Shown here piece by piece: positions 52,210-61,089 of a stretch of 64,000 bases of DNA; positions within the stretch are counted from its first letter, which is position 1; each line of letters opens with the position of its first letter. The DNA comes from Meiothermus sp. CFH 77666. GTDB lineage: Bacteria; Deinococcota; Deinococci; Deinococcales; Thermaceae. Below the pieces are notes generated by a model. It worked only from the letters and a program-made list of their open reading frames with translations. It made no database searches and was not told where the DNA came from. The DNA lies in NCBI RefSeq assembly GCF_017497985.1, contig NZ_JAGDFV010000015.1, positions 1 to 64,000 on the forward strand, read 5' to 3'. The position numbers were made by a program, and so were the translations under genes.

Positions 52210-54075
52210 TCAGTCCAGCTCCCCCTCGGCGTCGGCAGACGGCGCCTCGAGGGCGGCTTCGCGCGGGGCATCCGGGTAAAACTTGCGCAGCCTTCCGCCA
52301 AATAGCTGTACCAGTTTTTGAAAACGTGGGTCTTCCAGCAGGCTGGCCTCGTTGGCGGGCCTGGCTTCGTTCTCCTCGGGCGGGGTTTCGTCCAAAAGCG
52401 AGGCTTCGGGGTTCCAGGGCTCGGGTTCGGGCGGCCCGGCCACCGGGGGGTGCAGCAGCGATGGATCGGGTTCTTCCCAGGGCGTGTCGGCAGGGGCAGC
52501 GCTGCTTGGAGAGGGTATCGGAAGGGTTTCAGGGGGTAGTGGCTGTGGGTGTTCTGGAGCCGCAGGGGTAGGCTCGGCTGGGGGTACAGCGGGCGCTATG
52601 CTGGCGGCCGCTGGAGAGATGGGCTTGCCTGGAGGCGAGAAGGGACGGGCCGAAGGCTCATCCGCTAGTTTTTTTTTCCCACCCAGCCGCAGTTCGACCT
52701 GCTGGAGGCCCAGCACTTCCCGCACGGCCTTCTGGATGTCCTCGAGGTGCTTTTGCGCCCCCTGGTGGTGGAAGCTGGCCCGCTCGGGGAAAAGCAATAC
52801 CAGCCGATCCTCTTCAAAGCGGGGTTCGGCCTCGCGTACAAAGCCCCGTATGGTCATCTTGAGCGCGTTCATGACCCGCCGCCACTCCGAGGCCAGGTCG
52901 GCCACACTCGATACAGGGGCGCTAGGGGGTATGGAACTCCTTTCCTGACCCTCGACCCTCGGCCCTCGACCCTCTACCTTTTTGGGCCTGGGGTCAAAGT
53001 CGGGAATGGCCGGGGTTGCAGCAGGTGCGGCAGAGGCCACTGGGGCTGCGTGGAGGGCCTGGTAGGCGCTCAGGAGGGCCAGCTCCAGCGACAGGGCATC
53101 GGAGCGCTTGAGGAGGCGCTCGAGGGCTTCGTCCAGGGCGGTCATGGCGGCCACTATGCGCTCCTCGGGCTGGTTCAGGTGGGGGCCGGTGCCCAACCCC
53201 ATACGCCCGTACAGTCCGGCTCGCAGCGCTTCCAGGAGCCCCTGGGCCAGGGTACGCGCCGCAAACCCCTGGGTGTAAAGGTGCTGGGCCTGTTCCAAAG
53301 CCTGCCGAATCTGCCCTTTGTCCAGCGCCTCGGCCACCGCAAACAAAGCCTCCTGGGGGGGCAGGCCCAGGGCGTCTTCGGTTTGCTGGAGGGTGAGGGG
53401 GCCCTCGAGGGTCAGGAGCCTGTCCAGCAGGCTCTCGGCATCGCGCATGGCCCCGTCGGCCAGCCGTGCTACCAGTTGCAGGGCCTCTTGCTCCGCCTCG
53501 CGGCCCAGACCGGCTAGGATGCGCTGCAACTTCTCGACAATCTCGGCCTCGGAAAGGCGCCGGAAGCGGAAGTGCTGGGTGCGCGAGAGGATGGTGGGGG
53601 GCATTCGCTCGGGCTCGGTGGTGGCAAAGATGAAAACCACGTGCGGAGGGGGCTCCTCGAGCGTCTTCAAAAGCGCGTTGAAGGCGCTTTTGGACATCAT
53701 GTGGGCCTCGTCGAGGATGACCACCTTGTTTTGACCCATGATGGGGGCCAGCAGAATCCGCTCGCGCAGGTCGCGCACGTCCTCCACCGAGTTATTCGAA
53801 GCAGCGTCAATTTCCAGCACATCCGGGTGCCGCCCCTCCCGTACCAGGCGGCAGCCCTCGCAGACCCCACAGGGCTTGGGGTTCTGGCTACAGTTCACGG
53901 CCTGGGCAATCAGGCGGGCACTGCTGGTTTTGCCCACCCCCCGCGGCCCGGAAAAGAGGTAGGCCTGGGCCAGCCTTCCTGAACGCAGGGCGTTCAGCAG
54001 CACTTCTTTGACGTGCTCCTGGCCCACCATCTCGTCGAAGGTGGTGGGGCGGGCCTGGCGGTAAAGGGCACTCAC
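52210..54075 (-). CDS. dnaX: DNA polymerase III subunits tau and gamma
   Basis: Clamp-loader ATPase of 621 residues (tau). Walker A GPRGVGKT at 43-50, zinc cysteines C62, C69, C72, C75, DEAH box, and sensor ATTEPERMPPTILSRTQHFRFRR. A Pro-rich linker leads to the tau tail. GTG 54075 fits the Thermus start (SALYR) and follows TAAGCT by 7 nt. A run of nine A on the mRNA after codon 466 should allow slippage and give the short gamma form. A period-7 repeat lies inside the linker. Confidence 0.96.
   Translation of the reverse strand: MSALYRQARPTTFDEMVGQEHVKEVLLNALRSGRLAQAYLFSGPRGVGKTSSARLIAQAVNCSQNPKPCGVCEGCRLVREGRHPDVLEIDAASNNSVEDVRDLRERILLAPIMGQNKVVILDEAHMMSKSAFNALLKTLEEPPPHVVFIFATTEPERMPPTILSRTQHFRFRRLSEAEIVEKLQRILAGLGREAEQEALQLVARLADGAMRDAESLLDRLLTLEGPLTLQQTEDALGLPPQEALFAVAEALDKGQIRQALEQAQHLYTQGFAARTLAQGLLEALRAGLYGRMGLGTGPHLNQPEERIVAAMTALDEALERLLKRSDALSLELALLSAYQALHAAPVASAAPAATPAIPDFDPRPKKVEGRGPRVEGQERSSIPPSAPVSSVADLASEWRRVMNALKMTIRGFVREAEPRFEEDRLVLLFPERASFHHQGAQKHLEDIQKAVREVLGLQQVELRLGGKKKLADEPSARPFSPPGKPISPAAASIAPAVPPAEPTPAAPEHPQPLPPETLPIPSPSSAAPADTPWEEPDPSLLHPPVAGPPEPEPWNPEASLLDETPPEENEARPANEASLLEDPRFQKLVQLFGGRLRKFYPDAPREAALEAPSADAEGELD
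52669..52677 (-). promoter_or_regulatory. A9 slippage site producing the gamma subunit
   Basis: On the coding strand GGG is followed by nine A (Lys467-469) and CTAGCGGATGA. Loss of one A gives AAA AAA AAC TAG, a stop at once; gain of one A gives ...ACT AGC GGA TGA, a stop four codons later. Both make a protein of about 469-472 residues, equivalent to gamma. Transcriptional slippage on an A9 run is established for Thermus thermophilus dnaX. Confidence 0.85.
52946..52973. repeat. period-7 tandem repeat inside dnaX (CGACCCT type)
   Basis: Heptamers TGACCCT, CGACCCT, CGGCCCT, CGACCCT, followed by a decayed CTACCTT, encode the linker residues VEGRGPRVEG. The repeat is read as protein, which is unusual for an element otherwise confined to gaps. 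Confidence 0.75.
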
Positions 54076-54172
54076 GGGTTCTAGCTTAAGGCCCATAGCC
54101 TAAAGCGCAAAGCCAGAGCCGAGCGCCTCTTCGAGGAGCGAGAATGTCGGTATGAACATTGCTGCACTTGCT

Positions 54173-55399
54173 CTAAATATCCGGCAGATCCAGATCGGGG
54201 ATGCGGTTGAAGGCGATGCGGGTGACGGCACTTTGCTCGGTGCGGTGCATGCCCAAAAAGTAGAGGGCCTGGGGGCCGTACTTGCCGTTGGCCTGATCCA
54301 TGGCCTGGGCCAGCCGCACCAGCTTCTGCTCGGACTCAAAGAGGGGCCAGCCCAGCTCCTGCTCGGGGATCAGGCTGCCCAGGGCAATGCCCACCTTGAA
54401 GGGGGTGCCCTCCGGCTTTTGCTCCCAGAGCCGCAAGGTCACGCGCAGAAGGGTCAGGGTGTCCTGGCTGGGCTGGATGCGCATAAAGCTGTCCCATTTG
54501 CGCTTTTCGCTGCCGTCCAGAAGGCGCACGAACAGGGCTACGGAACCGGCCCAGTAGCCTTCGTGGCGCAGGCGGGCCGAGGCCCGGTGCACCAGCCTGG
54601 ACAGTACGGCTCGAGCCCCGGCCTCGCTGCGAAACACCGGTGGCAGCACGTGGGAATGGCTCAGGCTACGCCGCCTGGTGGGGGCTTCGGGCAGGTCGGC
54701 CCCCCGCAGGCGATGCCACCAGGCAAAGCCATGTACCCGGCTGCCCCAGACCTGCGAGAGTTGCAACACGGAAAGCTGGTAGAGCTGCTCCACTGTGGTT
54801 ACGCCGTGTTTGAACAGGCGCTGCTCCATACAGGGGCCAATGCCGGGCAGGTCGCGCAGCGCCAGGGGGTAGAGCCGATGGGGCAGGTCGGCTAGCCGCA
54901 ACAGGGTAAGACCATCGGGTTTGTGCATCTCGGCGGCCACCTTGGCCAAAAACCGATTGGGCCCCAGGCCCACCGAACAGCGAAGCTGCTCCCCCACGTG
55001 CCGGTAGATGGCCTGTTTGACCTGCTCCCCCAGTCGCAGGGCCTCGGCGGGCTCCTGTTCCCGGCCCATCAGCTTGCAGACCAGCTCGTCAATCGAGAGC
55101 ACGGCCTCCACGGGCAAGACCGTGTCTACCGCCCGCAGAATCTGGTGATGGATGCGGATGTACTCCTTGGGGCGGGCCTCGACCACCTCGAGCCCAGGGC
55201 ACAGAAGCCGGGCATCCTGTACCAGCGTCCCGGTCTTGATGCCGTAGCGCTTGGCCTCGTAGCTCGCGGCAATGCAGCAGGTGGTCTCGGCCAGCATGGG
55301 CGCCACCGCTACCGGCTTGCCGCGCAGCTCGGGCCTGAGCTGTTGCTCCACCGAGGCAAAGTAGGAATTCATGTCCAGGAACAGGTAGCGGATGCCCAT
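54173..55399 (-). CDS. Y-family DNA polymerase (DinB/UmuC-like)
   Basis: Translesion polymerase of 408 residues. Catalytic acids are D9 (LFLDMN), D104 and E105 (LSIDEL); the helix-hairpin-helix ALRDLPGIGPCMEQRLFKHG follows at about 180-200, then a little-finger domain. The usual DMDAFFASVE is DMNSYFASVE, nearer to UmuC/ImuB-type enzymes than to Pol IV, but the acids are intact so it should be active. No terminal beta-clamp motif is obvious. GGAGG lies 5 nt before the ATG. A palindrome 49 bp upstream suggests damage control. Confidence 0.88.
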   Translation of the reverse strand: MGIRYLFLDMNSYFASVEQQLRPELRGKPVAVAPMLAETTCCIAASYEAKRYGIKTGTLVQDARLLCPGLEVVEARPKEYIRIHHQILRAVDTVLPVEAVLSIDELVCKLMGREQEPAEALRLGEQVKQAIYRHVGEQLRCSVGLGPNRFLAKVAAEMHKPDGLTLLRLADLPHRLYPLALRDLPGIGPCMEQRLFKHGVTTVEQLYQLSVLQLSQVWGSRVHGFAWWHRLRGADLPEAPTRRRSLSHSHVLPPVFRSEAGARAVLSRLVHRASARLRHEGYWAGSVALFVRLLDGSEKRKWDSFMRIQPSQDTLTLLRVTLRLWEQKPEGTPFKVGIALGSLIPEQELGWPLFESEQKLVRLAQAMDQANGKYGPQALYFLGMHRTEQSAVTRIAFNRIPDLDLPDI

Positions 55400-55447
55400 A
55401 GAAACCTCCGGGGTGCAGGGGATGTGCTCACTGAGGTGGTTCAGTGA

Positions 55448-55466
55448 TTATGTATATTACATAATA
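55448..55466. promoter_or_regulatory. RDRM-like palindromic operator upstream of the Y-family polymerase gene
   Basis: ATTATGTA-TAT-TACATAAT is a perfect 8-bp inverted repeat with a 3-nt centre. The inner TTATGTATATTACATAA matches every arm base of the Deinococcus radiation/desiccation response motif (TTATGTNATTNACATAA) and differs only at two central positions. It overlaps a possible -10 region with TTGCAA upstream, so a repressor bound here would block transcription. Confidence 0.6.
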
Positions 55467-55547
55467 CAAACATCAGATTTTTGCAAGGGCAAATAAACCG
55501 GCCCTTGGTGATGGAGGCCAGTCCCGTTGTCAACCTGAAGTGTGATC

Positions 55548-55596
55548 CGTATAGGCTTTTGGCCTTCAGCCCTGGGCTTTCGGCTATCAGCCACCG
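55548..55596. repeat. period-7 tandem repeat (NNNNGCC type)
   Basis: On the minus strand: GGTGGCT, GATAGCC, GAAAGCC, CAGGGCT, GAAGGCC, AAAAGCC, TATACGG. Seven diverged heptamers sharing a GCC/GCT end, between the small ORF and the polymerase promoter. Confidence 0.65.
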
Positions 55597-55609
55597 GCCT
55601 GGTTGTTCC

Positions 55610-55912
55610 TCAATCCAGCGGGTCTTTGGCGGTTTCCTTGGTCTCGGGGGCAAATCCGCCAAACATGAACACCTCGTCGCCCTGATCGCTCAGGTGGAGC
55701 TCGGCCAGCCCCTTGCGTACCATCTCTTTCAGCAAACTGCGGCCCCGCTCGACCTCGAGCTGGCAGTGCAACACCACTTCGGCCAGGGTCACCCGACCCT
55801 GGAGCTGTTTGGCCAGGGCCAGGATGCGCTGCTCTGGCGACTGGGCAATGCTTCGGGGTGTTTTGCTGATGGCCAGGCGATAACCCAGCACCCCCACAAT
55901 GGCAAAAAACAC
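55610..55912 (-). CDS. hypothetical membrane-anchored winged-helix-like protein
   Basis: Protein of 100 residues, last in the pca operon direction. The first 15 or so residues are hydrophobic (FFAIVGVLGYRLAI) and the rest looks like a small winged helix (RILALAKQLQGRVTLAEVVLHCQLEVERGRSLLKEMVRKGLAEL). GTG 55912 lies within the hydrophobic stretch, so the true start may be a non-standard codon a little upstream. It lies 59 bp after the CoA-transferase stop. Role unknown. Confidence 0.5.
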   Translation of the reverse strand: MFFAIVGVLGYRLAISKTPRSIAQSPEQRILALAKQLQGRVTLAEVVLHCQLEVERGRSLLKEMVRKGLAELHLSDQGDEVFMFGGFAPETKETAKDPLD

Positions 55913-55971
55913 GGCCAGGCCTGTTACCGCTCCAGGCCCTTCCCCTTGCCCCGGTGGAGGTTGTGGATGCC

Positions 55972-57318
55972 TCAGCCCCGCAGGGCTTCCGCAAACCGGG
56001 CCTGGGTTCTGGCCCGCACCTCTTCCAGGGTGGCCCCCGGCATCAATTCCAGCAGGGTGAGCCGGCCCCCGGGATAACCGAAGACCGCCAGCTCGGTGAT
56101 GACCAGATCCACCGCCCCCTGGGCGGTCAGGGGCAGGTCGCAGCGGGGTACAATCTTGGGCGAGCCGTCGGGGTTGGTGTGGGTCATGGTGATGATGAGC
56201 CGCCGGGCCCCACTGGCCAGATCCATGGCCCCCCCCACCCCCAGAAGGGGCTTGCCGGGCACGGCCCAGTTGGCCAGATTGGCCTCTTCGTCCACCTGGA
56301 GGCCGCCCATGATGGCCACGTCCACATGCCCCCCGCGGATCATAGCGAAGGAGTCGGCGCTGTCGAAGTAACTGGCCCCGGGCAGGGCGGTAACGGGAAT
56401 CTTGCCCGCGTTGACCGGGTAGTCCATGGCCCCCCCCTCCTCGGGGGCCGGGCCCACCCCCAGCATCCCGTTCTCGGTGTGCAGGATGATTCCCATCTCG
56501 GGGGTGATCAGGTCGGCCACCAGGGTAGGAATGCCGATGCCCAGATTGACCACGTCACCCGGCTTCAGCTCCTGTAGAGCCCGGCGCGCCATCGCCAGCC
56601 GCCTGGGATCGGCCTTTTTGCCGCCCTCCACCGAGGCCGAGGAGCCCAAGAACTCCGGGGTCATCCTGGCCTCCACCAGGTAGTCCACGTAGCAGCCGGG
56701 GGTGTGGATCTGGTTGGGCTCGAGCGCCCCTACCGGCACGATCTGCTCCACCTCGGCCACCACCAGGTCGGCGGCGGTGGCCATGGCCTTGTTGAAGTTC
56801 TGCTCGGTCATGCGGTAGACCAAATTCCCGGCGGTATCGGCCTTCCAGGCCCGGATAAAGGCCACGTTGCCCCGGATGGGCTCCACCAGGACGTACTCCC
56901 GCCCACCGATAACCCGGGTCTCCCGGCCCTTGGCCAGCAGGGTGCCCGCGGCGGTAGGGGTATAGAAGCCGCCCAGGCCAGCTCCCCCGGCCCGCAGGGC
57001 CTCAGCCAAAGAGCCCTGGGGTAGCAGCTCTACCTCGATCCGGCCCTGCAAAGCGGCCTGCACCGCCTCGGGGTTGGAGGTGAAGTAAGAGCCGATGGCC
57101 TTTTTGATCTGGCCGTTGCGCAACAGCCTGCCCCCACCCAGGCCCGGCTCGCCCACGTTGTTGCCTACGTAGGTGAGGTTTTTGACCGGCCGCTCGGCCA
57201 GGGCGTGCAAAAGGTGCACCGGGTTGCCGGTCATACCAAAGCCGCCCACCAGGAGCACGTCGCCGTCCTTGACCAAAGCGGCGGCCTCTTCGGGGGTAAT
57301 CTGCGGAACCTTCTTCAA
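55972..57318 (-). CDS. 3-oxoacid (3-oxoadipate) CoA-transferase, alpha and beta fused
   Basis: Protein of 448 residues that joins the two subunits usually encoded by pcaI and pcaJ. The alpha half has [16 protein letters not shown] and [12 protein letters not shown]; the beta half begins near residue 235 ([20 protein letters not shown]) with catalytic Glu in [10 protein letters not shown]. In this operon it most likely moves CoA from succinyl-CoA to 3-oxoadipate; acetoacetate transferase activity is an alternative. The start overlaps pcaB (ATGA). Confidence 0.85.
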   Translation of the reverse strand: MKKVPQITPEEAAALVKDGDVLLVGGFGMTGNPVHLLHALAERPVKNLTYVGNNVGEPGLGGGRLLRNGQIKKAIGSYFTSNPEAVQAALQGRIEVELLPQGSLAEALRAGGAGLGGFYTPTAAGTLLAKGRETRVIGGREYVLVEPIRGNVAFIRAWKADTAGNLVYRMTEQNFNKAMATAADLVVAEVEQIVPVGALEPNQIHTPGCYVDYLVEARMTPEFLGSSASVEGGKKADPRRLAMARRALQELKPGDVVNLGIGIPTLVADLITPEMGIILHTENGMLGVGPAPEEGGAMDYPVNAGKIPVTALPGASYFDSADSFAMIRGGHVDVAIMGGLQVDEEANLANWAVPGKPLLGVGGAMDLASGARRLIITMTHTNPDGSPKIVPRCDLPLTAQGAVDLVITELAVFGYPGGRLTLLELMPGATLEEVRARTQARFAEALRG

Positions 57319-58664
57319 GCTTCCTCCCTGAGTTGCATCTCGGCCCAGGCCAGCACCCCTTCAGCAAAGCGCTGGCTCGAGCCCAGGTAGTTTTCTTCCC
57401 GAAAAGAATCCCAGGCCAGAGGGATCTCTACCTTACGGCGCACCACCTCGAGCAGGTGCGCCCCGCTGGCCAGGGCCTCCCTGGCGGCCTCCTTCAGAAG
57501 AGCCTTGGCCGCTTCCATTCCCAGATGGGGGGCCAGGGCAAACTGCAAGGCCTCGGCCAGCATCAGGCCCCTGGAGGCCCGCAGGTTGGCCTGCATGCGG
57601 GCCGCGTCCACCACCAGACTCTCGCTCAAGGCCCGCGCCTCTTTGAGGGCGGTAGCAGCGTGGGCGAACATCTGGGGCAGGCTGAGCCACTCGAGCTGCA
57701 TCCCATGGGTGGCTCGCTCGTGCTCGGCGATCAGGGCCTGGTGCAGGGCCGCCAGAAGCGCCGCGTTGGCCCGCGCCGAGGCCACGATCACCTCGCTTTG
57801 CACCGGGTTCCCTTTCTGCGGCAGGGTGGAAGAACCGCCCCGCGCCGGATCGGCACTCTCGCGCACCTCGGCCACCTCGCTCTGAGCCAGAAGGAGAATG
57901 TCCTGGGCCATCTTGCCCAGCGCCCCGGTGAGCATAGAAAGCCAGCCCGCCAGCTCGGCCAGGTTGTCCCGCGCGGTGTGCCAGGGCATGGGGGGCGCTC
58001 CCAGGCCCAGCCGCCGCGCCAGGGCCACCTGCACGTCGGGCCCGGCCTCCCCCATGGCGGCCAGGGTGCCTACCGCACCCCCGAGCTGCACCAGTAAAAG
58101 CCGAGGCCGCAACTCCTCCAGGCGCTCTAGTTGGCGCAGCAAAGGGGCCATCCAGCCCGCCACCTTGAAGCCAAAGGAGATGGGCAAAGCCTGCTGAGCG
58201 TGGGTGCGCCCGGCCATGGGGGTCTTCAGGTGCTTACGGGCCAGCAGGGCGAGGTTCTTCAAGGTCTGGTGCAGCCCCCTCTCTAAATGAACCAGCGCCT
58301 CGCGCAGGCGGAGCACCAGGGCGGTGTCCAGAATGTCCTGGGTGGTGGCCCCGTAGTGCAGGTAGCGCCCGTAGGGCTCGCCCAAGGCTCTGCGAAGCTG
58401 CTCAACCAGCCCGGCCACCGGCACGCCGTCGCGCTCGGTGGCCTGGGCCAGCGCCTCCCAGTCGGGCGCAAAACCCACAATGGCCCCGCCGATGGCCTCC
58501 GCCGCCTCCGCCGGGATCAGCCCCACCTCGGCCTGGGCTTGGGCCAGGGCCCGCTCGACCTCGAGCATGGCCCTGAGCCCTTCTTCATCGGAGAAAATCA
58601 GGGCCATCGCCGGATCGGCGAAGATCCGGCCAAAAATCTTGCTTTCCTGGGGCAGATAGGGCAT
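57315..58664 (-). CDS. pcaB: 3-carboxy-cis,cis-muconate cycloisomerase
   Basis: Fumarase/aspartase-superfamily enzyme of 449 residues with the signature [12 protein letters not shown] and [13 protein letters not shown]. It closes 3-carboxymuconate to 4-carboxymuconolactone, the second step after ring opening. The length is normal for PcaB and the C-terminal domain is present. It overlaps the CoA-transferase start by 4 bp and follows pcaG by 2 bp. Confidence 0.92.
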   Translation of the reverse strand: MPYLPQESKIFGRIFADPAMALIFSDEEGLRAMLEVERALAQAQAEVGLIPAEAAEAIGGAIVGFAPDWEALAQATERDGVPVAGLVEQLRRALGEPYGRYLHYGATTQDILDTALVLRLREALVHLERGLHQTLKNLALLARKHLKTPMAGRTHAQQALPISFGFKVAGWMAPLLRQLERLEELRPRLLLVQLGGAVGTLAAMGEAGPDVQVALARRLGLGAPPMPWHTARDNLAELAGWLSMLTGALGKMAQDILLLAQSEVAEVRESADPARGGSSTLPQKGNPVQSEVIVASARANAALLAALHQALIAEHERATHGMQLEWLSLPQMFAHAATALKEARALSESLVVDAARMQANLRASRGLMLAEALQFALAPHLGMEAAKALLKEAAREALASGAHLLEVVRRKVEIPLAWDSFREENYLGSSQRFAEGVLAWAEMQLREEA

Positions 58665-58666
58665 GG

Positions 58667-59218
58667 CTAAAGGTCAAAGAAAATCGTTTCCTGCTCGCCT
58701 TGCAGCCGGATGTCCCAGCGGTAGACCACCCCGGCCGGCGTGACCTGGCGCTCCGCCACCAGGGTCTGACGGCGTGCGGGCTCGAGGCTCGCAAAGAGGG
58801 GGTCTTGGGCGTTGTCGTGGTCGGAGAAGTAGATCCGGCTCACCGCGTGAACAAGCAGCCCCCGGGCAAAAACCCGCACCGCGATGCAGGGCACCGGGCT
58901 GGGCGGCACCGGGCCGGGCTTGACGGTGCGGAACCAAAAACCACCCCCGGCAGTGCCCGAACGTCCAAAGCCGCGGAAGTGAGGGTCGGCCAGGGCGTAG
59001 TTGGGGTCGGCCGGGTGGCGGAAGCGCCCCTGGGCGTCGGCCTGCCAGATCTCTACCAGCGCATCGTCTACCGGCACGCCGTCGCCGTCCAGAACCTGGC
59101 CCCGCAGGAGGATGTGCTCGCCTTTGGTTTGCTCGTTCACCAGGACATTCCCCCCTTCGCGCACCAGGCCAAAGGCGAAGAAGGGCCCCACGGTCTGACT
59201 GGGCGACTGGGGGCGCAT
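58667..59218 (-). CDS. pcaG: protocatechuate 3,4-dioxygenase alpha subunit
   Basis: Alpha chain of 183 residues (QTVGPFFAFGL, LVEIWQADAQGRFRHP, ...GDGVPVDDALVEIW), which pairs with PcaH. As in other alpha chains the iron ligands are not conserved. ATG 59218 shares a base with the pcaH stop (TGATG), showing coupled translation. Confidence 0.92.
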   Translation of the reverse strand: MRPQSPSQTVGPFFAFGLVREGGNVLVNEQTKGEHILLRGQVLDGDGVPVDDALVEIWQADAQGRFRHPADPNYALADPHFRGFGRSGTAGGGFWFRTVKPGPVPPSPVPCIAVRVFARGLLVHAVSRIYFSDHDNAQDPLFASLEPARRQTLVAERQVTPAGVVYRWDIRLQGEQETIFFDL

Positions 59219-59937
59219 CAGGGCTCCTCCTCGAAGTAGGTACGGTCGTACCCGGCCAGCACAACATCGAAGCGGTAGCCCAGGGCCCACTCGGGACGGG
59301 TGGTCTCGAGGTCAAAAGCGGCGATCAGGCGCTCGCGGGCCTTGATGTTGGGGATGCCCTGGTAGATGGGGTCGTACTTGAGCAAAGGGTCGCCGGGAAA
59401 GTACATCTGGGTCACCAGCCGCTCACTGAAGTTGCGGCCAATAAGGGAAAAGTGAATGTGTGCGGGCCGCCAGGCGTTGTGGTGGTTGCGCCAGGGGTAG
59501 GCCCCCGGCTTGATGCTGACGAAGCGGTAATAACCCTGGTCGTCGGTCAGGGTGCGGCCGGCTCCCATGAAGTTGGGGTCGAGGGGGGCGTCGTGCTGGT
59601 CGTTCTTGTGAACGTAGCGCCCGGCAGCGTTGGCCTGCCAGATCTCGATCAGAACCCCCGGTACACCCCGGCCGCTCTCGTCGAGCACCCGGCCCGTCAC
59701 GATAATGCGCTCCCCTAAAGGCTCACCGTTCTTGGCAGCGTTTTGGGTCAGGTCGTGGTCCAGAGGGCCGATATCCCCTTCACCGTAGACGGGGCCGGTG
59801 CGTTCCAGCAGCGAGGCCGGCAAAGGCACCAGGGGGTGGTGGGGGGCCCGGCGCACGGTGGCCACGTAGGGGCTGTAGAGGTAGGGGGGCTGGACGCTCC
59901 AGTCCAGCACACGGCTGGGGTTCTCGCTATGGCTCAT
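59218..59937 (-). CDS. pcaH: protocatechuate 3,4-dioxygenase beta subunit
   Basis: Non-haem Fe(III) intradiol dioxygenase beta chain of 239 residues. Tyr108, Tyr147, His160 and His162 occur at the same numbers as the ligands of the Pseudomonas enzyme (GRYVH, AYPW, AHIHF). It opens protocatechuate between the two hydroxyls. The ATG overlaps the pcaC stop (ATGA). Confidence 0.95.
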   Translation of the reverse strand: MSHSENPSRVLDWSVQPPYLYSPYVATVRRAPHHPLVPLPASLLERTGPVYGEGDIGPLDHDLTQNAAKNGEPLGERIIVTGRVLDESGRGVPGVLIEIWQANAAGRYVHKNDQHDAPLDPNFMGAGRTLTDDQGYYRFVSIKPGAYPWRNHHNAWRPAHIHFSLIGRNFSERLVTQMYFPGDPLLKYDPIYQGIPNIKARERLIAAFDLETTRPEWALGYRFDVVLAGYDRTYFEEEP

Positions 59938-60305
59938 ACTTCCTCCTCGAAGACCTCCTTGGCGATGGCAAAGGCCCGGTTGGCTGCCGGTACCCCGGCG
60001 TAGACCGCGACCTGCATCAACACCTCGCACACCTCCGCTTGGCTCACCCCGGTGTGGGCGGTGGCCCGCAGGTGCAGGGCCAGCTCGTGTTCGTGTCCCA
60101 GGGCGGCCAGCAGGGCCAGGGTGAGCAGGTGCCGGGTTTTGCGCTCCAGGCCCTCCCGGCCCCAGACCTGCCCCCAGGCGTACTCGGTGATGAAGCGTTG
60201 AAAATCGGCGTCAAAGGGGGAGGTGCGGGCCTGGGCCTGGGCCACGTAATCGGCTCCCAGCACTGCCCGCCGAATCTCGAGCCCGCGTTCAAAGCTATCG
60301 TCCAC
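59934..60305 (-). CDS. pcaC: 4-carboxymuconolactone decarboxylase
   Basis: CMD-fold protein of 123 residues (GLEIRRAVLGADYV, WGREGLERKTRHLLTLALLAALG, EVLMQVAVYAGVPAANRAF). It decarboxylates 4-carboxymuconolactone to the 3-oxoadipate enol-lactone. It is a separate protein from PcaD here (many bacteria have a PcaCD fusion). It overlaps pcaD by 11 bp. Confidence 0.94.
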   Translation of the reverse strand: MDDSFERGLEIRRAVLGADYVAQAQARTSPFDADFQRFITEYAWGQVWGREGLERKTRHLLTLALLAALGHEHELALHLRATAHTGVSQAEVCEVLMQVAVYAGVPAANRAFAIAKEVFEEEV

Positions 60306-61083
60306 CGTAGACCTCCAAAAAGGCGCGAATCTCGCTGAGCACCGCCCGCGGTTGCTCGATACAGGGCAGGTGGGCAGCCTCCTCGATGAGCCGCAGGGGG
60401 GCTTTCAGCTCCTGGGCTAAAGCCTCGGAAAGCGTGGGCGGGGTGGAAGAATCCTGGGCTCCGCAGAGCACCAGCGCCGGAGCCTTCACCCCGCTTAGCT
60501 GCCCGCGCAGGTCGGCGTCCCGCAGGGCTGTGCAGGTACCGATGTACCCCTCAACCGGGGTGCGGGCGAGCATCTGGTAGTACCCCTGGGCCTCGGCAGG
60601 CCGCTCCTTGAAGAACTGCGGGGTGAACCAGCGGGCAACCACCCCCCGGGCCACCTCGGCCAGGGAGGTCTCCTGTATGGCCTTTATACGCTCGTTCCAG
60701 CTCTCCACACTGCCGATGCGGGCCCCGGTGTCCATCAAGACCAGCGCCCGGGTGCGCTCGGGGTGGGTGCGGGCAAAGTCCAGGGCGATCATCCCCCCCA
60801 CCGAGACGCCCACCAGGCTGGCCCGCTCGAGGCCCAGACAGTCCAGCAGGGCCTTCAGATCCCGGGTGTGATCGGCCAGGGTGTAGGGGGGTGGCGGGGC
60901 CTCCGAAAGACCATGGCCGCGTTTGTCGTAGCGCAGCACCTGGAAATCGGGGGCCAGCCCCTCGGCCTGGGCGTCCCAGATGCGCAGGTCGCTGCCCAGC
61001 GAGTTGATGAAGACCACCGGAGGCCCCTGGCCCTCGAGCCGGTAGTGCAAAACGAGCCCGTTGACCTTGGCAATGCGCGTCAT
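60295..61083 (-). CDS. pcaD: 3-oxoadipate enol-lactonase
   Basis: Alpha/beta hydrolase of 262 residues with the nucleophile in LVGVSVGGMIAL, the oxyanion-hole region VVFINSLGSDLRIWD and a C-terminal EEAAHLPCIEQP histidine. It hydrolyses the enol-lactone to 3-oxoadipate. It begins 6 bp after the iclR stop. Confidence 0.93.
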   Translation of the reverse strand: MTRIAKVNGLVLHYRLEGQGPPVVFINSLGSDLRIWDAQAEGLAPDFQVLRYDKRGHGLSEAPPPPYTLADHTRDLKALLDCLGLERASLVGVSVGGMIALDFARTHPERTRALVLMDTGARIGSVESWNERIKAIQETSLAEVARGVVARWFTPQFFKERPAEAQGYYQMLARTPVEGYIGTCTALRDADLRGQLSGVKAPALVLCGAQDSSTPPTLSEALAQELKAPLRLIEEAAHLPCIEQPRAVLSEIRAFLEVYGGR

Positions 61084-61089
61084 ATCCCT

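Noticed and set aside
55448-55466. LexA-type SOS box as the reading of the palindrome before the Y-family polymerase
   Set aside because: It lacks the CTG-N10-CAG or GAAC-N4-GTTC cores of known LexA boxes; the TTATGT...ACATAA arms fit the RDRM better.
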